A stretch of 64,000 nucleotides of DNA, from assembly GCA_038131795.1 (NCBI GenBank), contig JAYPQE010000003.1, forward strand, positions 310,001 to 374,000, given 5' to 3'. This stretch comes from Eutrophobius brisbanensis (lineage in GTDB: Bacteria > Pseudomonadota > Gammaproteobacteria > Eutrophobiales > Eutrophobiaceae). How positions within the stretch are numbered: the first letter of the stretch is position 1; each line of letters opens with the position of its first letter. Both the position numbers and the translations under genes were made by a program. Positions 1 through 8,085 of this stretch are shown here, in pieces. The notes below the pieces were generated by a model. It made no database searches. It had not been told where the DNA came from and saw only the letters and a list, made by a program, of their open reading frames with translations.

Positions 1-451
1 GGAAATACAGCGGTTAATAGGTCGATCATTACGGTCAATCGTTGATACCACTGAGCTGGGAGAAAATACCATAATCATTGATTGTGATGTTATCCAGGCG
101 GATGGAGGCACCCGCACTGCATCCATCACCGGGGCATACGTTGCCCTGGCAGACGCAATAAACCACGCATTGACCACAGGGGTAATTCAGAATAACCCGT
201 TAACAGGCATGGTAGCCTCGGTTTCGGTGGGGATTTGTGATGGTGTACCTGTACTGGATCTTGATTATCTTGAAGACTCATCTGCAGAAACCGATATGAA
301 TGTAGTGATGAACAGTGATGATAAATTTATAGAGATCCAGGGGACTGCAGAAGGGCATGCATTTAGCCACGATGAATTGAACAGTATGCTGGGTCTGGCC
401 AGGAACGGCATCCAGCAGCTATTTAAGATCCAGAAGCAGGCATTAGAATAA
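1..451 (+). CDS. rph: Ribonuclease PH, C-terminal part (cut by window edge)
   Basis: The frame is open from base 2 and ends with TAA at 449-451, so about 149 C-terminal residues are present and the N-terminus lies outside the window. RNase PH is a phosphate-dependent 3'-5' exoribonuclease that trims tRNA 3' ends. The sequence shows the family core: GRSLR, then IDCDVIQADGGTRTASITG, followed by the GVCDGVPVLDLDY-like strand and the SDD motif (here NSDDKFIEIQGTAEG). The next gene, rdgB, begins 15 bp downstream on the same strand; the rph-rdgB-hemW order is common in gammaproteobacteria and suggests one transcript. Identification is firm; only the 5' end is unknown. Confidence 0.95.
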   Translation, partial: EIQRLIGRSLRSIVDTTELGENTIIIDCDVIQADGGTRTASITGAYVALADAINHALTTGVIQNNPLTGMVASVSVGICDGVPVLDLDYLEDSSAETDMNVVMNSDDKFIEIQGTAEGHAFSHDELNSMLGLARNGIQQLFKIQKQALE

Positions 452-466
452 TCAGGTTATTATTCT

Positions 467-1060
467 ATGTCACAAGTCGTACTCGCCAGTAATAATCCAG
501 GTAAGCTCAAGGAAATTACCCGTATCCTTGCAGATACGGACATCACTCTGGTCGCCCAGGCAGAGTTAAATATCCCTGAAGTAGAAGAAACGGGAAAGAG
601 CTTTGTGGAAAATGCATTAATCAAAGCCAGACATGCATCCATCATTAGTGGTCTACCTGCCATCGCAGATGATTCTGGTATCGAGGTGGACATATTGAAT
701 GGTGAGCCAGGTATCTATTCCGCACGTTATGCCGGTCAAGGGGCAACTGATGAAGAAAATCTGCAATTACTGATAGACAATATCATTAAATCCGGAATGG
801 ACAAGCCGGTCGCAAGATATCAGTGTGTCATAGTATATTTACGGCATGGGAATGATCCCATGCCGTTGATTGCCGAGGGGACATGGGAGGGGTATCTGGT
901 CACTGAACCTGTTGGCGAAAACGGGTTTGGTTACGATCCAGTGTTTTATGTGCCGGACTATCAATGCACCTCGGCACAGCTTGACCCCGATGAAAAAAAC
1001 CGCATCAGCCATCGGGGGCTCGCGTTAAACAAACTTGCTGAAAAATTATCAAGACGATAA
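467..1060 (+). CDS. rdgB: XTP/dITP diphosphatase (RdgB/HAM1 family)
   Basis: This 197-aa protein is the full usual length of the family. It hydrolyses non-canonical purine triphosphates (dITP, XTP) to monophosphates and so keeps them out of DNA and RNA; it acts in the cytoplasm as a dimer with Mg2+. Visible motifs are the N-terminal nucleotide-binding SNNPGKLKE (residues 8-16), the catalytic DDSGIEVD (68-75), GENGFGYDPVF (150-160) and the base-recognition KNRISHR (177-183). The ATG lies 15 bp after the rph stop, consistent with co-transcription, and hemW follows after 27 bp. Confidence 0.97.
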   Translation: MSQVVLASNNPGKLKEITRILADTDITLVAQAELNIPEVEETGKSFVENALIKARHASIISGLPAIADDSGIEVDILNGEPGIYSARYAGQGATDEENLQLLIDNIIKSGMDKPVARYQCVIVYLRHGNDPMPLIAEGTWEGYLVTEPVGENGFGYDPVFYVPDYQCTSAQLDPDEKNRISHRGLALNKLAEKLSRR

Positions 1061-1087
1061 AAGTGTGTAAATAATGTAACCGCGTTA

Positions 1088-2287
1088 ATGGATACCTTAT
1101 TAGAGTTTAAGCAAGCCCCACCACTTACATTGTATGTCCATTTGCCCTGGTGTGTACGCAAATGCCCGTACTGTGATTTTAATTCTCATGAACAAAAAAA
1201 TGATGAAATGGATGAGTCAGGTTATATCGATGCACTGATATACGATCTCAAAAAGTCAAAATCACTTATTAAAGACAGGGACATTATCAGTATATTTATC
1301 GGCGGTGGCACACCCAGTCTGTTTACGGCCAGGGGAATTGAGCGGTTGCTTTCAACAATCGATGACGTCATTGGCCTGCCTGATGATATTGAGATCACCC
1401 TGGAGGCCAATCCGGGGACAGCGGATGCCGGCAGGTTTATGGATTACCGTAGTGCAGGTGTGACACGGCTGTCCATCGGTATTCAGAGTTTTAATCGAAC
1501 ACATCTGAAGGATATCGGTCGTATACATGACGACAAACAGGCATTAGATGCAGTTGAATTTGCACACCTGGCCGGTTTTGAACGCATCAATCTGGACTTG
1601 ATGTACGGACTTCCAGGACAAACCAGGCAGCAGGCATTAGCTGATCTGGATATTGCCATTAAGCAGGACACTACGCATTTATCCTGGTATCAATTAACCA
1701 TAGAACCCAATACGGTGTATTACAAAAAACCGCCCATACTTCCTACAGAGGACGATACCTGGGCAATTTTGGAATCCGGTCGGGAAACCCTGGCACAGGC
1801 AGGATTTGATCAATATGAGATATCGGCCTATGCCAGAGATCGTCATTATTGTGCACATAACCTGAATTACTGGCGCTTTGGTGATTACCTTGGAATAGGT
1901 GCCGGTGCGCACAGCAAGATTACTGACCTGTCTAAAAATGCAGTTTACAGGTATTCACGGCATAAAAACCCGGCAAAATACATGCAACTTGCTGCTTCAG
2001 GCGCCGCCACTACAGGTCATTGGGAATTAACAGCAGGGGATGTAATACTGGAATTTATGATGAATGCATTAAGGCTTAGCAATGGTGTGGAAACACGGTT
2101 ATTTGAAAGCGTGACAGGCCTGTCCGCTACCCATTTGACCATGCAACTTGAGGCAGCCCGCCAAAAATCACTAATCGAAATAAATAAAGACAAAATTATT
2201 CCTACCAGAAAAGGACATAATTTTCTAAATGATCTACTGAACTGTTTTATGACCGAAGATAATGGGAAAAGGCAGGAGATGACATGA
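1088..2287 (+). CDS. hemW: Heme chaperone HemW (radical SAM, HemN-like)
   Basis: The 399-aa protein belongs to the HemW branch of radical SAM enzymes, which bind heme and insert it into respiratory proteins; many genomes label it coproporphyrinogen oxidase. The radical-SAM cysteines are C22, C26 and C29 in WCVRKCPYCDF, followed by the GGGTPS SAM-binding motif (72-77) and the typical HemW stretch with NLDLMYGLPGQT. It lacks the N-terminal extension that marks true HemN. It is the third gene of the rph-rdgB-hemW run. Its TGA overlaps the ATG of a broken alcohol dehydrogenase start (ATGA-type overlap), which shows that a further gene once continued this operon. Confidence 0.93.
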   Translation: MDTLLEFKQAPPLTLYVHLPWCVRKCPYCDFNSHEQKNDEMDESGYIDALIYDLKKSKSLIKDRDIISIFIGGGTPSLFTARGIERLLSTIDDVIGLPDDIEITLEANPGTADAGRFMDYRSAGVTRLSIGIQSFNRTHLKDIGRIHDDKQALDAVEFAHLAGFERINLDLMYGLPGQTRQQALADLDIAIKQDTTHLSWYQLTIEPNTVYYKKPPILPTEDDTWAILESGRETLAQAGFDQYEISAYARDRHYCAHNLNYWRFGDYLGIGAGAHSKITDLSKNAVYRYSRHKNPAKYMQLAASGAATTGHWELTAGDVILEFMMNALRLSNGVETRLFESVTGLSATHLTMQLEAARQKSLIEINKDKIIPTRKGHNFLNDLLNCFMTEDNGKRQEMT

Positions 2288-2355
2288 AAGCCATGGTGCT
2301 GAATCAACTGCAGGCACCACTGATGATGAGTGATGTCCCTTGTCCCAGTCCGGGG
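2284..2355 (+). pseudogene. Truncated N-terminus of a zinc-type alcohol dehydrogenase
   Basis: A good ribosome site (AGGAG) precedes the ATG, which overlaps the hemW stop. The first about 24 residues, beginning MKAMVLNQLQAPLMMSDVP, read like the conserved N-terminus of the MDR zinc-dependent alcohol dehydrogenases. The similarity stops near 2355, where the DNA switches to sulfotransferase coding sequence in another frame. The rest of the dehydrogenase, including the zinc and NAD sites, is absent, so no enzyme can be made. This is best read as the left side of a deletion or insertion breakpoint. Assignment from so few residues is moderately sure. Confidence 0.6.
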
Positions 2356-2654
2356 CCGGTTACTATAATCACTATCTTGATATCATGGCGTTCTGGCGAA
2401 CGCGCTACCCGAATTCCCTGTACGAGATATGTTACGAAGATCTGGTCCAAGATCAGGAAAACCAAACTCGTAAACTTTTGACAGGTTGTGGGCTGAAATG
2501 GGAACCCGGATGTCTCGATTTTTACCAGACTGAACGGCCTGTAAAAACAGCCAGTGTTTACTAGGTAAGAAGTCCGCTATATTCAGGTAGTTCCGAGTCG
2601 TGGAAGAAATACCAGAAATATCTTAAACCGCTACTCAGCGGAATCAGAAATTGA
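2352..2654 (+). pseudogene. C-terminal remnant of a sulfotransferase with internal stop
   Basis: Read in the frame of base 2352, this encodes about 100 residues that match the C-terminal end of bacterial TPR-type or aryl sulfotransferases: YNHYLDIMAFWRTRYP, YEICYEDLVQDQE, LDFYQTERPVKTAS, then SGSSESWKKYQKYLKPLL. A TAG at 2562-2564 interrupts the frame where a Gln (CAG) would be expected, and the frame then continues in register to TGA at 2652-2654. The PAPS-binding N-terminus is missing. The 5' end is fused out of frame to an alcohol dehydrogenase start, and the 3' end stops 7 bp before the 3' end of the tRNA-Gln gene. It is a decayed fragment, not a functional gene. Confidence 0.75.
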
Positions 2655-2661
2655 GATTGAT

Positions 2662-2735
2662 TGGCTGGGGGTAGAGGATTCGAACCTCTACTGGCGGAGT
2701 CAGAGTCCGCAGTCCTACCATTAGACGAACCCCCA
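2662..2735 (-). tRNA. tRNA-Gln (anticodon CTG)
   Basis: On the minus strand the sequence folds into a standard cloverleaf. The acceptor stem TGGGGGT pairs with ACCCCCA over 7 bp. The anticodon stem GCGGA/TCCGC carries the loop CTCTGAC, which places CTG at positions 34-36, so it reads CAG glutamine codons. The T arm contains GGTTCGAATCC, and the discriminator G is followed by an encoded CCA at 2662-2664. Length with CCA is 74 nt. The gene stands alone between the sulfotransferase remnant and rpsI. Confidence 0.95.
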
Positions 2736-2776
2736 GGAATGAGGTGGGTGACGGACGATATTACAGCGCGATGAAA

Positions 2777-3169
2777 TTAACGCTTGCTGTATTGAGGCCG
2801 TTTCCTGGCCTTGTGCAGTCCAATCTTTTTGCGTTCCACTTCCCTGGCATCACGGGTCACAAACCCGGCCTGACGAAGGGGTTTACGTAGGGTCTCGTCG
2901 TATTCAATGAGTGCACGGGTGATCCCGTGTCGGATAGCACCTGCCTGTCCGGAAATGCCGCCGCCGGAGACAGTGACATTGATATCAAAGTTGTCTTTCA
3001 TATCGACTGTTTCCAGAGGCTGACGTACGATCATACGTCCTGTTTCTCTACCAAAATAGATATCGAGGTCACGTTTATTAATGGTGATACTGCCGCTGCC
3101 CTTCTTAAGGAAGACCCTGGCAGTGGAACTCTTTCTGCGACCGGTACTGTAATAAACTTGTTCTGTCAT
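2777..3169 (-). CDS. rpsI: 30S ribosomal protein S9
   Basis: The 130-aa product is the usual size for bacterial S9, which sits in the head of the small subunit and reaches the P-site tRNA with its C-terminal tail. Visible are the start TGRRKSSTARVFLKKGSG, the central GGGISGQAGAIRHGI and the basic terminal tail ending RKRPQYSKR. The gene starts 2 bp after the rplM stop, the universal rplM-rpsI pair, and both are presumably read from the promoter upstream of rplM. Confidence 0.98.
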   Translation of the reverse strand: MTEQVYYSTGRRKSSTARVFLKKGSGSITINKRDLDIYFGRETGRMIVRQPLETVDMKDNFDINVTVSGGGISGQAGAIRHGITRALIEYDETLRKPLRQAGFVTRDAREVERKKIGLHKARKRPQYSKR

Positions 3170-3171
3170 GA

Positions 3172-3600
3172 TTAAACTTCCAGTGGTTGAGGTTTCTGTG
3201 CCTCATGATTGTGTTCTGCCCCGGCATATACTTTAAGTTTACGAAACATTTGCCGCCCGAGGGGGCCTTTGGGCAGCATGCCTTTAACGGCGGTCTCAAT
3301 GATGAGTTCCGGCTTTCTGTTTATAAGTTTCTCGAAGGACTCGGATTTGATTCCACCCGGATAGCCGGTGTGATGATAATAGTTTTTATCTGTCGTCTTA
3401 CGGCCAGTGACTTTGACGTCTTTGGCGTTAATTACAACAATATAATCTCCCGTATCCATGGACGGTGTATATTGTGGTTTATGTTTACCTCGCAGACGAC
3501 GGGCGATTTCTGTGGCCAGCCGACCCAGGGTTTTATCCGTTGCGTCGACCAGGAACCAGTCCTGTTTAATATCTGCAGGTTTAGCGGTATAAGTAGTCAT
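3172..3600 (-). CDS. rplM: 50S ribosomal protein L13
   Basis: The 142-aa protein has the exact length of Escherichia coli L13 and its landmarks: WFLVDATDKTLGRLAT near the N-terminus, the GDYIVVINAKDVKVTGRK core and the VKGMLPKGPLGRQM segment. L13 is an early-assembling protein of the large subunit. It is first in the rplM-rpsI operon, and the 105-bp gap upstream, shared with the divergent coq7, holds a likely sigma-70 promoter. Confidence 0.98.
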   Translation of the reverse strand: MTTYTAKPADIKQDWFLVDATDKTLGRLATEIARRLRGKHKPQYTPSMDTGDYIVVINAKDVKVTGRKTTDKNYYHHTGYPGGIKSESFEKLINRKPELIIETAVKGMLPKGPLGRQMFRKLKVYAGAEHNHEAQKPQPLEV

Positions 3601-3638
3601 AAGGTATTGTTAAAATTCACCTGGAAAAAAGAGTGGCA

Positions 3639-3667
3639 ATGGTACGGATTGGATGTATTACTGTCAA
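3639..3667 (-). promoter_or_regulatory. Probable sigma-70 promoter of rplM-rpsI
   Basis: On the minus strand a consensus -35 box TTGACA (3662-3667) is followed after exactly 17 bp by TACCAT (3639-3644), a 4-of-6 match to the -10 box. It lies about 40-65 bp upstream of the rplM ATG. Position, spacing and the perfect -35 box support the call; the weak -10 box lowers confidence. Confidence 0.45.
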
Positions 3668-3705
3668 TATTCAAGGACTACTTTATAAGTTAAAATCCCT
3701 AAATA

Positions 3706-4353
3706 ATGAGCAATTTCAGACACTATAGCCCATTGGACCACATAATTATGGGATTCGAGGCAATAATTACCCCTTCCCAGGGGCAAAAAAGCCCCGATTT
3801 GAGACCAAACCCTGCCAATTCCATAATCAGGGATGAGCTGTCGGAGGCCGAAAAGGCTGAATCTGCGGCCTTGATGCGGGTCAATCATGCCGGTGAGGTC
3901 TCTGCTCAGGCCTTATACCAGGGCCAAGCCATTACGGCCAAATCACCCAGGGTGCGGGAAACACTGTTGCAGTCCGCCAGGGAAGAGGTTGATCATTTGA
4001 CCTGGTGCCATGAGCGACTCAGCGAACTGGGGAGTCATTCCAGTTACCTGGGGCCGGTATGGTATTGCGGTTCATATTCTATCGGGGTAATTGCAGGACT
4101 ACTGGGAGATGACTGGAACCTGGGGTTTGTCGCGGAGACGGAGCGGCAGGTTGTCCGGCATCTGGATTCCCATCTTGCCAGGTTGCCAAAAACGGATGAA
4201 AAGAGCCGCGCTATCCTCGAACAGATGCGTACCGATGAAGGTCATCATGCCAGCATGGCCATTGAGCAGGGCGCAAGGCAATTACCGGAATCTATTAAAA
4301 AAATGATGACATTTTGTTCACGTATTATGACGGGAACTGCCTATCATATTTAA
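3706..4353 (+). CDS. coq7: Demethoxyubiquinone hydroxylase Coq7
   Basis: The 215-aa protein is a Coq7/Cat5-type diiron monooxygenase that performs the C6 hydroxylation of demethoxyubiquinone in ubiquinone biosynthesis; it replaces the flavoenzyme UbiF of enteric bacteria. The ferritin-like ligands are in place: E64 in RVNHAGEVSAQ, E94 and H97 in EEVDH, E146 in ETERQV, and E178 with H181 in DEGHH. The N-terminal 45 residues are variable. It is transcribed away from rplM. Its presence shows an aerobic ubiquinone-using organism. Confidence 0.95.
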   Translation: MSNFRHYSPLDHIIMGFEAIITPSQGQKSPDLRPNPANSIIRDELSEAEKAESAALMRVNHAGEVSAQALYQGQAITAKSPRVRETLLQSAREEVDHLTWCHERLSELGSHSSYLGPVWYCGSYSIGVIAGLLGDDWNLGFVAETERQVVRHLDSHLARLPKTDEKSRAILEQMRTDEGHHASMAIEQGARQLPESIKKMMTFCSRIMTGTAYHI

Positions 4354-4400
4354 CAATCAGCTGTTGTGGCGCTGATACCTGAAAAATTTTTTTTCGGACA

Positions 4401-4431
4401 CTTGAAAACGTCCTGGGGTATCCCCATTTTA
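4401..4431 (+). promoter_or_regulatory. Heat-shock (sigma-32) promoter of the small heat-shock gene
   Basis: CTTGAAA at 4401-4407 and CCCCATTTTA at 4422-4431 are separated by 14 bp, close to the consensus of RpoH promoters (CTTGAA, 13-17 bp, CCCCATnT). The element lies about 40 bp before the ATG of the Hsp20 gene, which is itself preceded by a strong GGAGG ribosome site. The match in both boxes and the downstream gene agree. Confidence 0.85.
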
Positions 4432-4471
4432 AAATCAGTGATAAGCCATATTAATTCATTGGAGGTGCCAA

Positions 4472-4924
4472 ATGTCACTGATTAAATATGAACCCTATTC
4501 TTTATTAGACCAGTTGCAAAGGGAGTTTTTTCGAAATAGTGGATACCCGTATTCAAGGGAAGGGGCCGAAGCTGATAATTCCAATATCGAAGTCAGTGAT
4601 TGGTGTCCGGCAGTAGATATCAAGGAAGAAAAAGAACGCTACGTGATCCATGCAGACCTGCCTGGTGTTGAAGCCAGGGACATCGATATTACCATGGAAA
4701 ACGGAATTTTAACCCTGAAGGGCGAGCGTAAGGCTGACAAGGAAGAAGAGCATGAAGGATACAAGCGTGTCGAACGTGTTCGTGGAACTTTCTATCGTCG
4801 CTTCAGTCTTCCAGATACGGCTGATACTGAAAATATTGAAGCCAAGAGTAGAGATGGTGTCCTGGAGATAACCGTACCTAAACATGAAAAGGTGCAACCT
4901 CGCAGGATAACGGTTAACAACTAA
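4472..4924 (+). CDS. Small heat-shock protein, Hsp20/alpha-crystallin family
   Basis: The 150-aa protein is an ATP-independent holdase that binds unfolding proteins. The alpha-crystallin domain spans roughly residues 42-143, from SDWCPAVDIKEEKERYVIHADLPGV to the hallmark A-x-x-x-G-V-L element (SRDGVLEITVPKH). It belongs to the class with ERVRGTFYRRFSLPD, common in proteobacterial and archaeal Hsp20 rather than IbpA. The start is fixed by GGAGGTG 7 bp upstream. A sigma-32 promoter precedes it and a perfect hairpin terminator follows, so it is a single-gene heat-shock unit. Confidence 0.95.
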   Translation: MSLIKYEPYSLLDQLQREFFRNSGYPYSREGAEADNSNIEVSDWCPAVDIKEEKERYVIHADLPGVEARDIDITMENGILTLKGERKADKEEEHEGYKRVERVRGTFYRRFSLPDTADTENIEAKSRDGVLEITVPKHEKVQPRRITVNN

Positions 4925-4927
4925 AGC

Positions 4928-4956
4928 GAGGCGGGGTAACCCGCCTCACTTTCTTA
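4928..4956 (+). terminator. Rho-independent terminator after the Hsp20 gene
   Basis: GAGGCGGG (4928-4935) and CCCGCCTC (4940-4947) form a perfect 8-bp stem around the tetraloop gtaa, followed by a T-rich run (actttctt). It begins 4 bp after the Hsp20 stop and separates this gene from the protease downstream. Confidence 0.8.
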
Positions 4957-4977
4957 TTCCAGGACTTGAGTGGGCTT

Positions 4978-6372
4978 ATGTATAATCGATTAAAAAATAG
5001 TATGCCAGGCAAGTATCTCATACCCATTATATTATTTTTGTTTGGCGCATTTGTCGGACAAAATGCCCTCACAGCCCTACCGCAATCCATGCCCGATGGC
5101 CAGGAGATGCCCAGCCTGGCGCCAATGCTGGAACAGGTCACGCCCGCGGTGGTGAATATCGCCACAGAAGGCCGCATTACTGTCCAGCAAAGTCCTTTGT
5201 TTTCCGATCCGTTCTTCAGACGATTTTTTAATGTCCCCGGTCCGGTTGAGCGTAAGACTCAGAGTCTGGGATCAGGTGTGATCGTGGATGCAGAAAGAGG
5301 GTTGGTATTAACCAATAACCATGTCATTGAAAACGCCGTACAGATCACAGTGACATTAAGGGATGGAAGACAACTACAGGCGGAACTGGTTGGATCTGAT
5401 CCTGAAACTGATGTCGCGGTCATTCGAATTCCCGCTGATAACCTGGTAGATGTTAAACCTGCCGATTCGGATTCTTTGCGAGTGGGTGATTTTGTGGTGG
5501 CTATCGGCAACCCGTTTGGCCTTGGGCAGACTGTTACCTCCGGGATTGTCAGTGCCTTAAGTCGCAGTGGGCTGGGAATTGAAGGTTATGAAGATTTTAT
5601 CCAAACCGATGCCTCTATTAATCCGGGGAATTCCGGCGGTGCATTGGTGAATTTAAAAGGTGAATTGATTGGTATTAATACTGCAATCTTTTCCCAGTCT
5701 GGCGGCAATATCGGCATTGGCTTTGCCATTCCTATCAACCTGTCCTTACACATTATGGAGCAGATAGTCAGTACCGGGGAAGTGGACAGGGGGTATGTTG
5801 GTATTTCAGTGCAGGATATGACTCAGGAACTGGCCGAAGCCCTTGGTGTATCAAACCAGAGTGGTGCCATTATTGTAAATGTTGGTCAGGATTCTCCAGC
5901 GGAGTTGGCAGGGTTACAACCCGGGGACGTATTAGTATCTATCGGTAATAAACCGGTAGTAAATGCCAATGATGTGCGAAACCATATTGGCCTGTTAAAA
6001 GTGGGTGAAGATGTGGAATTTGAATTCTTCAGGGAGGGCGCCCGCCAGCAATTACACGTGAATGTATCTTCTATACGATCATATTTGACAAACCGTACTG
6101 TTGGAAACCAGCGGCTTGGCGGCATTACATTCAGCGACATTGATTCTAATAGCAATTACTACGGTGTGCTGGAAGGTGTGGTAGTCGATGAAATAGATCA
6201 GACCAGTCTCGCCTGGCAACGGGGTTTAAGACCTGGGGATATAATCACTTCCGTGAACAGGGTGGCAGTGAAAAATACCCAGGAGTTTTTTGATGTGCTG
6301 GATAATTACAGCGGCTCTTTATTACTCAGGATAGTACGAGGCAATTCTGCGGCGTTTCTTGTCCTTAGATAG
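4978..6372 (+). CDS. degQ: Periplasmic serine protease, DegQ/DegP (HtrA/Do) family
   Basis: This is a trypsin-like protease with two C-terminal PDZ domains that degrades or refolds misfolded envelope proteins. An ATG at 4978 gives 464 aa with a short basic N-terminus and a hydrophobic signal segment (YLIPIILFLFGAFV); a TTG at 4966 is a less likely start. Counting from that TTG, the triad is H119 (TNNHVI), D149 (DPETDVAVI) and S223 (NPGNSGGAL). PDZ1 covers about residues 265-355 and PDZ2 about 380-465. The LA loop is short, as in DegQ/MucD rather than DegP. It lies convergent to oxyR with 1 bp between the stop codons. Confidence 0.9.
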   Translation: MYNRLKNSMPGKYLIPIILFLFGAFVGQNALTALPQSMPDGQEMPSLAPMLEQVTPAVVNIATEGRITVQQSPLFSDPFFRRFFNVPGPVERKTQSLGSGVIVDAERGLVLTNNHVIENAVQITVTLRDGRQLQAELVGSDPETDVAVIRIPADNLVDVKPADSDSLRVGDFVVAIGNPFGLGQTVTSGIVSALSRSGLGIEGYEDFIQTDASINPGNSGGALVNLKGELIGINTAIFSQSGGNIGIGFAIPINLSLHIMEQIVSTGEVDRGYVGISVQDMTQELAEALGVSNQSGAIIVNVGQDSPAELAGLQPGDVLVSIGNKPVVNANDVRNHIGLLKVGEDVEFEFFREGARQQLHVNVSSIRSYLTNRTVGNQRLGGITFSDIDSNSNYYGVLEGVVVDEIDQTSLAWQRGLRPGDIITSVNRVAVKNTQEFFDVLDNYSGSLLLRIVRGNSAAFLVLR

Positions 6373-6373
6373 C

Positions 6374-7279
6374 CTATAGTTCACATTGATTAATAACATC
6401 GTGAATTAACCGGGTCAGTTTTTTTCCAGGATATGATTCACGATAGGCCAGGACCACATCCCGTTTAGGGACGGGGCGAGCAAATGGCCGGTATTCAACG
6501 TGCGAGTTTTTCTCATCCACATTCAGCATTGAGGTACTGGGGAGTACAGTGACGCCAGATCCTGCTGCTACCATGGAGCGTATAGTCTCCAGTGAGCTGC
6601 CTTCCAGGGTCTTTTGTATTCTCGATTTACTGAAAATATCACCTTTGCAGGCAGGGCAGACGTCCATCACCTGATCACGAAAACAATTTCCCGTCTTCAG
6701 TAGTAACAAGGTTTCATCTAGCAGGTCATCTGCCTTGACGGTTTTTTTCTTACAAAGTGGGTGATGCTTTGGTAAGGCGACAATGAGTGGTTCCCTGTAA
6801 AGTAAGTCCGTTTTAATGCCAGAAATTTCAAACGGAGTAGAGACGATGATCATGTCCAGCTCCCCGCTGGCAAGTTTTGATGCCAGGTTTGCGGTAAAAT
6901 CTTCATCGATGATCAAGGTGAGGTCCGGGGCGGCCCTGGAAATCAAAGGTATAATCCGGGGTAGCAGGTAGGGACCAATGGTATAAATCACGCCCAATTG
7001 AAGGGTCCCTTTGAGGGGGTCTCCGGCCTCCTTGGCCATGAGCTTGATATCATTGGCCTGCTCCAAAACCCGTTCAGCCTGTTCAACTATTTTTTTTCCA
7101 AGGGATGTCACTGTGACATCGTGTTTATGCCTTTCAAAAAGTGTAATGCCGAGCTCATCTTCCAGTTTTTTAACCGCAACACTCAAGGTGGGCTGGCTGA
7201 CAAAACATTTTGTAGCGGCCTTGCCAAAATGTTTTTCCCTGGCAACGGCCACAATGTAACGTAACTCAGTTAAAGTCAT
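6374..7279 (-). CDS. oxyR: Hydrogen peroxide-sensing regulator OxyR (LysR type)
   Basis: The 301-aa protein has an N-terminal winged helix-turn-helix (residues 1-60, FGKAATKCFVSQPTLSVAVKKLE) and a LysR effector domain. The two cysteines that form the regulatory disulfide fall at exactly C199 and C208 in TGNCFRDQVMDVC, the positions known in E. coli OxyR, so peroxide sensing is very likely retained. It follows the cbbY-like gene after 7 bp and is probably co-transcribed with it. No ahpC, katG or dps target lies nearby. Confidence 0.93.
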   Translation of the reverse strand: MTLTELRYIVAVAREKHFGKAATKCFVSQPTLSVAVKKLEDELGITLFERHKHDVTVTSLGKKIVEQAERVLEQANDIKLMAKEAGDPLKGTLQLGVIYTIGPYLLPRIIPLISRAAPDLTLIIDEDFTANLASKLASGELDMIIVSTPFEISGIKTDLLYREPLIVALPKHHPLCKKKTVKADDLLDETLLLLKTGNCFRDQVMDVCPACKGDIFSKSRIQKTLEGSSLETIRSMVAAGSGVTVLPSTSMLNVDEKNSHVEYRPFARPVPKRDVVLAYRESYPGKKLTRLIHDVINQCEL

Positions 7280-7286
7280 GGGTCAT

Positions 7287-8051
7287 TTATCCTTGATCAG
7301 TAATCAACTTGTCCAGTAATTCCAATGTGACATAATTTTGGCCATGGGCATTGCCTGATAATACCTTCATTGGTGAGTCCGGCTCACCCAGTTTATTAAT
7401 GACCAGAGATGCACCGTCAAACTGATCATCCAGTGTAAACATATGTGTGGTAATGACGGTGTTTATCCCTGCAGTGGTTGCCGATTTATTTCCATTGTAG
7501 GTGTCTTCAATTGCAATACAATGGCTTGAGGCAATATTTATACGTTCCAATACCAGCTTATAGATAGCTGGTGACGGTTTTTGCTCATTAATATCCTCGC
7601 AGGTTACTATTGTCTTAAATATTCCAGGTGCATCATTACCTAATGCAGATTTAAGCAGGGTATGGACATTATCAATTGAAGAACTGGTGGCGATAGCGAG
7701 TACAATGTTGTTATTTACCGCATCGTTTAACAGCCGGCTGACACCCGTTCTCAGGCCCACATGACCATCTACCAGCCGTTGCCGGTATATTTCGGATTTT
7801 CGAGCATGGATCCTGGCAGCCTGCACTTCAATAGAAGTGCTTTTATCATTGGTCAGGTTATTTTCCATAATATACCGTCGTATTCGTTCCCGACCACCGG
7901 ATATGGCCAGCAGGCTTTTGTACAGATTCTGGTCCCAATGGCAATTGAGATTAAATTCATCAAATGCTGAATTAAAGGCCTGACGGTGAATTTCTTCAGT
8001 ATCTGCCAGGGTGCCATCCATATCGAAGATGATTGCTTGTAAATTTTTCAT
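7287..8051 (-). CDS. HAD-superfamily phosphatase, CbbY-like
   Basis: The 254-aa protein carries the HAD motifs FDMDGTLADTEE (nucleophile D10, acid D12), ATSSS, the lysine in QKPSPAIY and the acidic IEDTYNG. The stretch LLAISGGRERIRRY is typical of CbbY, which in autotrophs removes xylulose-1,5-bisphosphate, an inhibitor of Rubisco; other members act on sugar phosphates or phosphoglycolate. No Calvin-cycle gene is in this window, so the substrate is not certain. It lies between rmuC and oxyR, all on the minus strand with short gaps. Confidence 0.8.
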   Translation of the reverse strand: MKNLQAIIFDMDGTLADTEEIHRQAFNSAFDEFNLNCHWDQNLYKSLLAISGGRERIRRYIMENNLTNDKSTSIEVQAARIHARKSEIYRQRLVDGHVGLRTGVSRLLNDAVNNNIVLAIATSSSIDNVHTLLKSALGNDAPGIFKTIVTCEDINEQKPSPAIYKLVLERINIASSHCIAIEDTYNGNKSATTAGINTVITTHMFTLDDQFDGASLVINKLGEPDSPMKVLSGNAHGQNYVTLELLDKLITDQG

Positions 8052-8085
8052 TAAATATTAAAGAAAGGTATATATGAAATGCATA

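Noticed and set aside
2284..2564. Two short overlapping frames read as two genuine small genes
   Set aside because: One matches only the first residues of an alcohol dehydrogenase and the other only the end of a sulfotransferase with an in-frame TAG followed by further homology; both are remnants.
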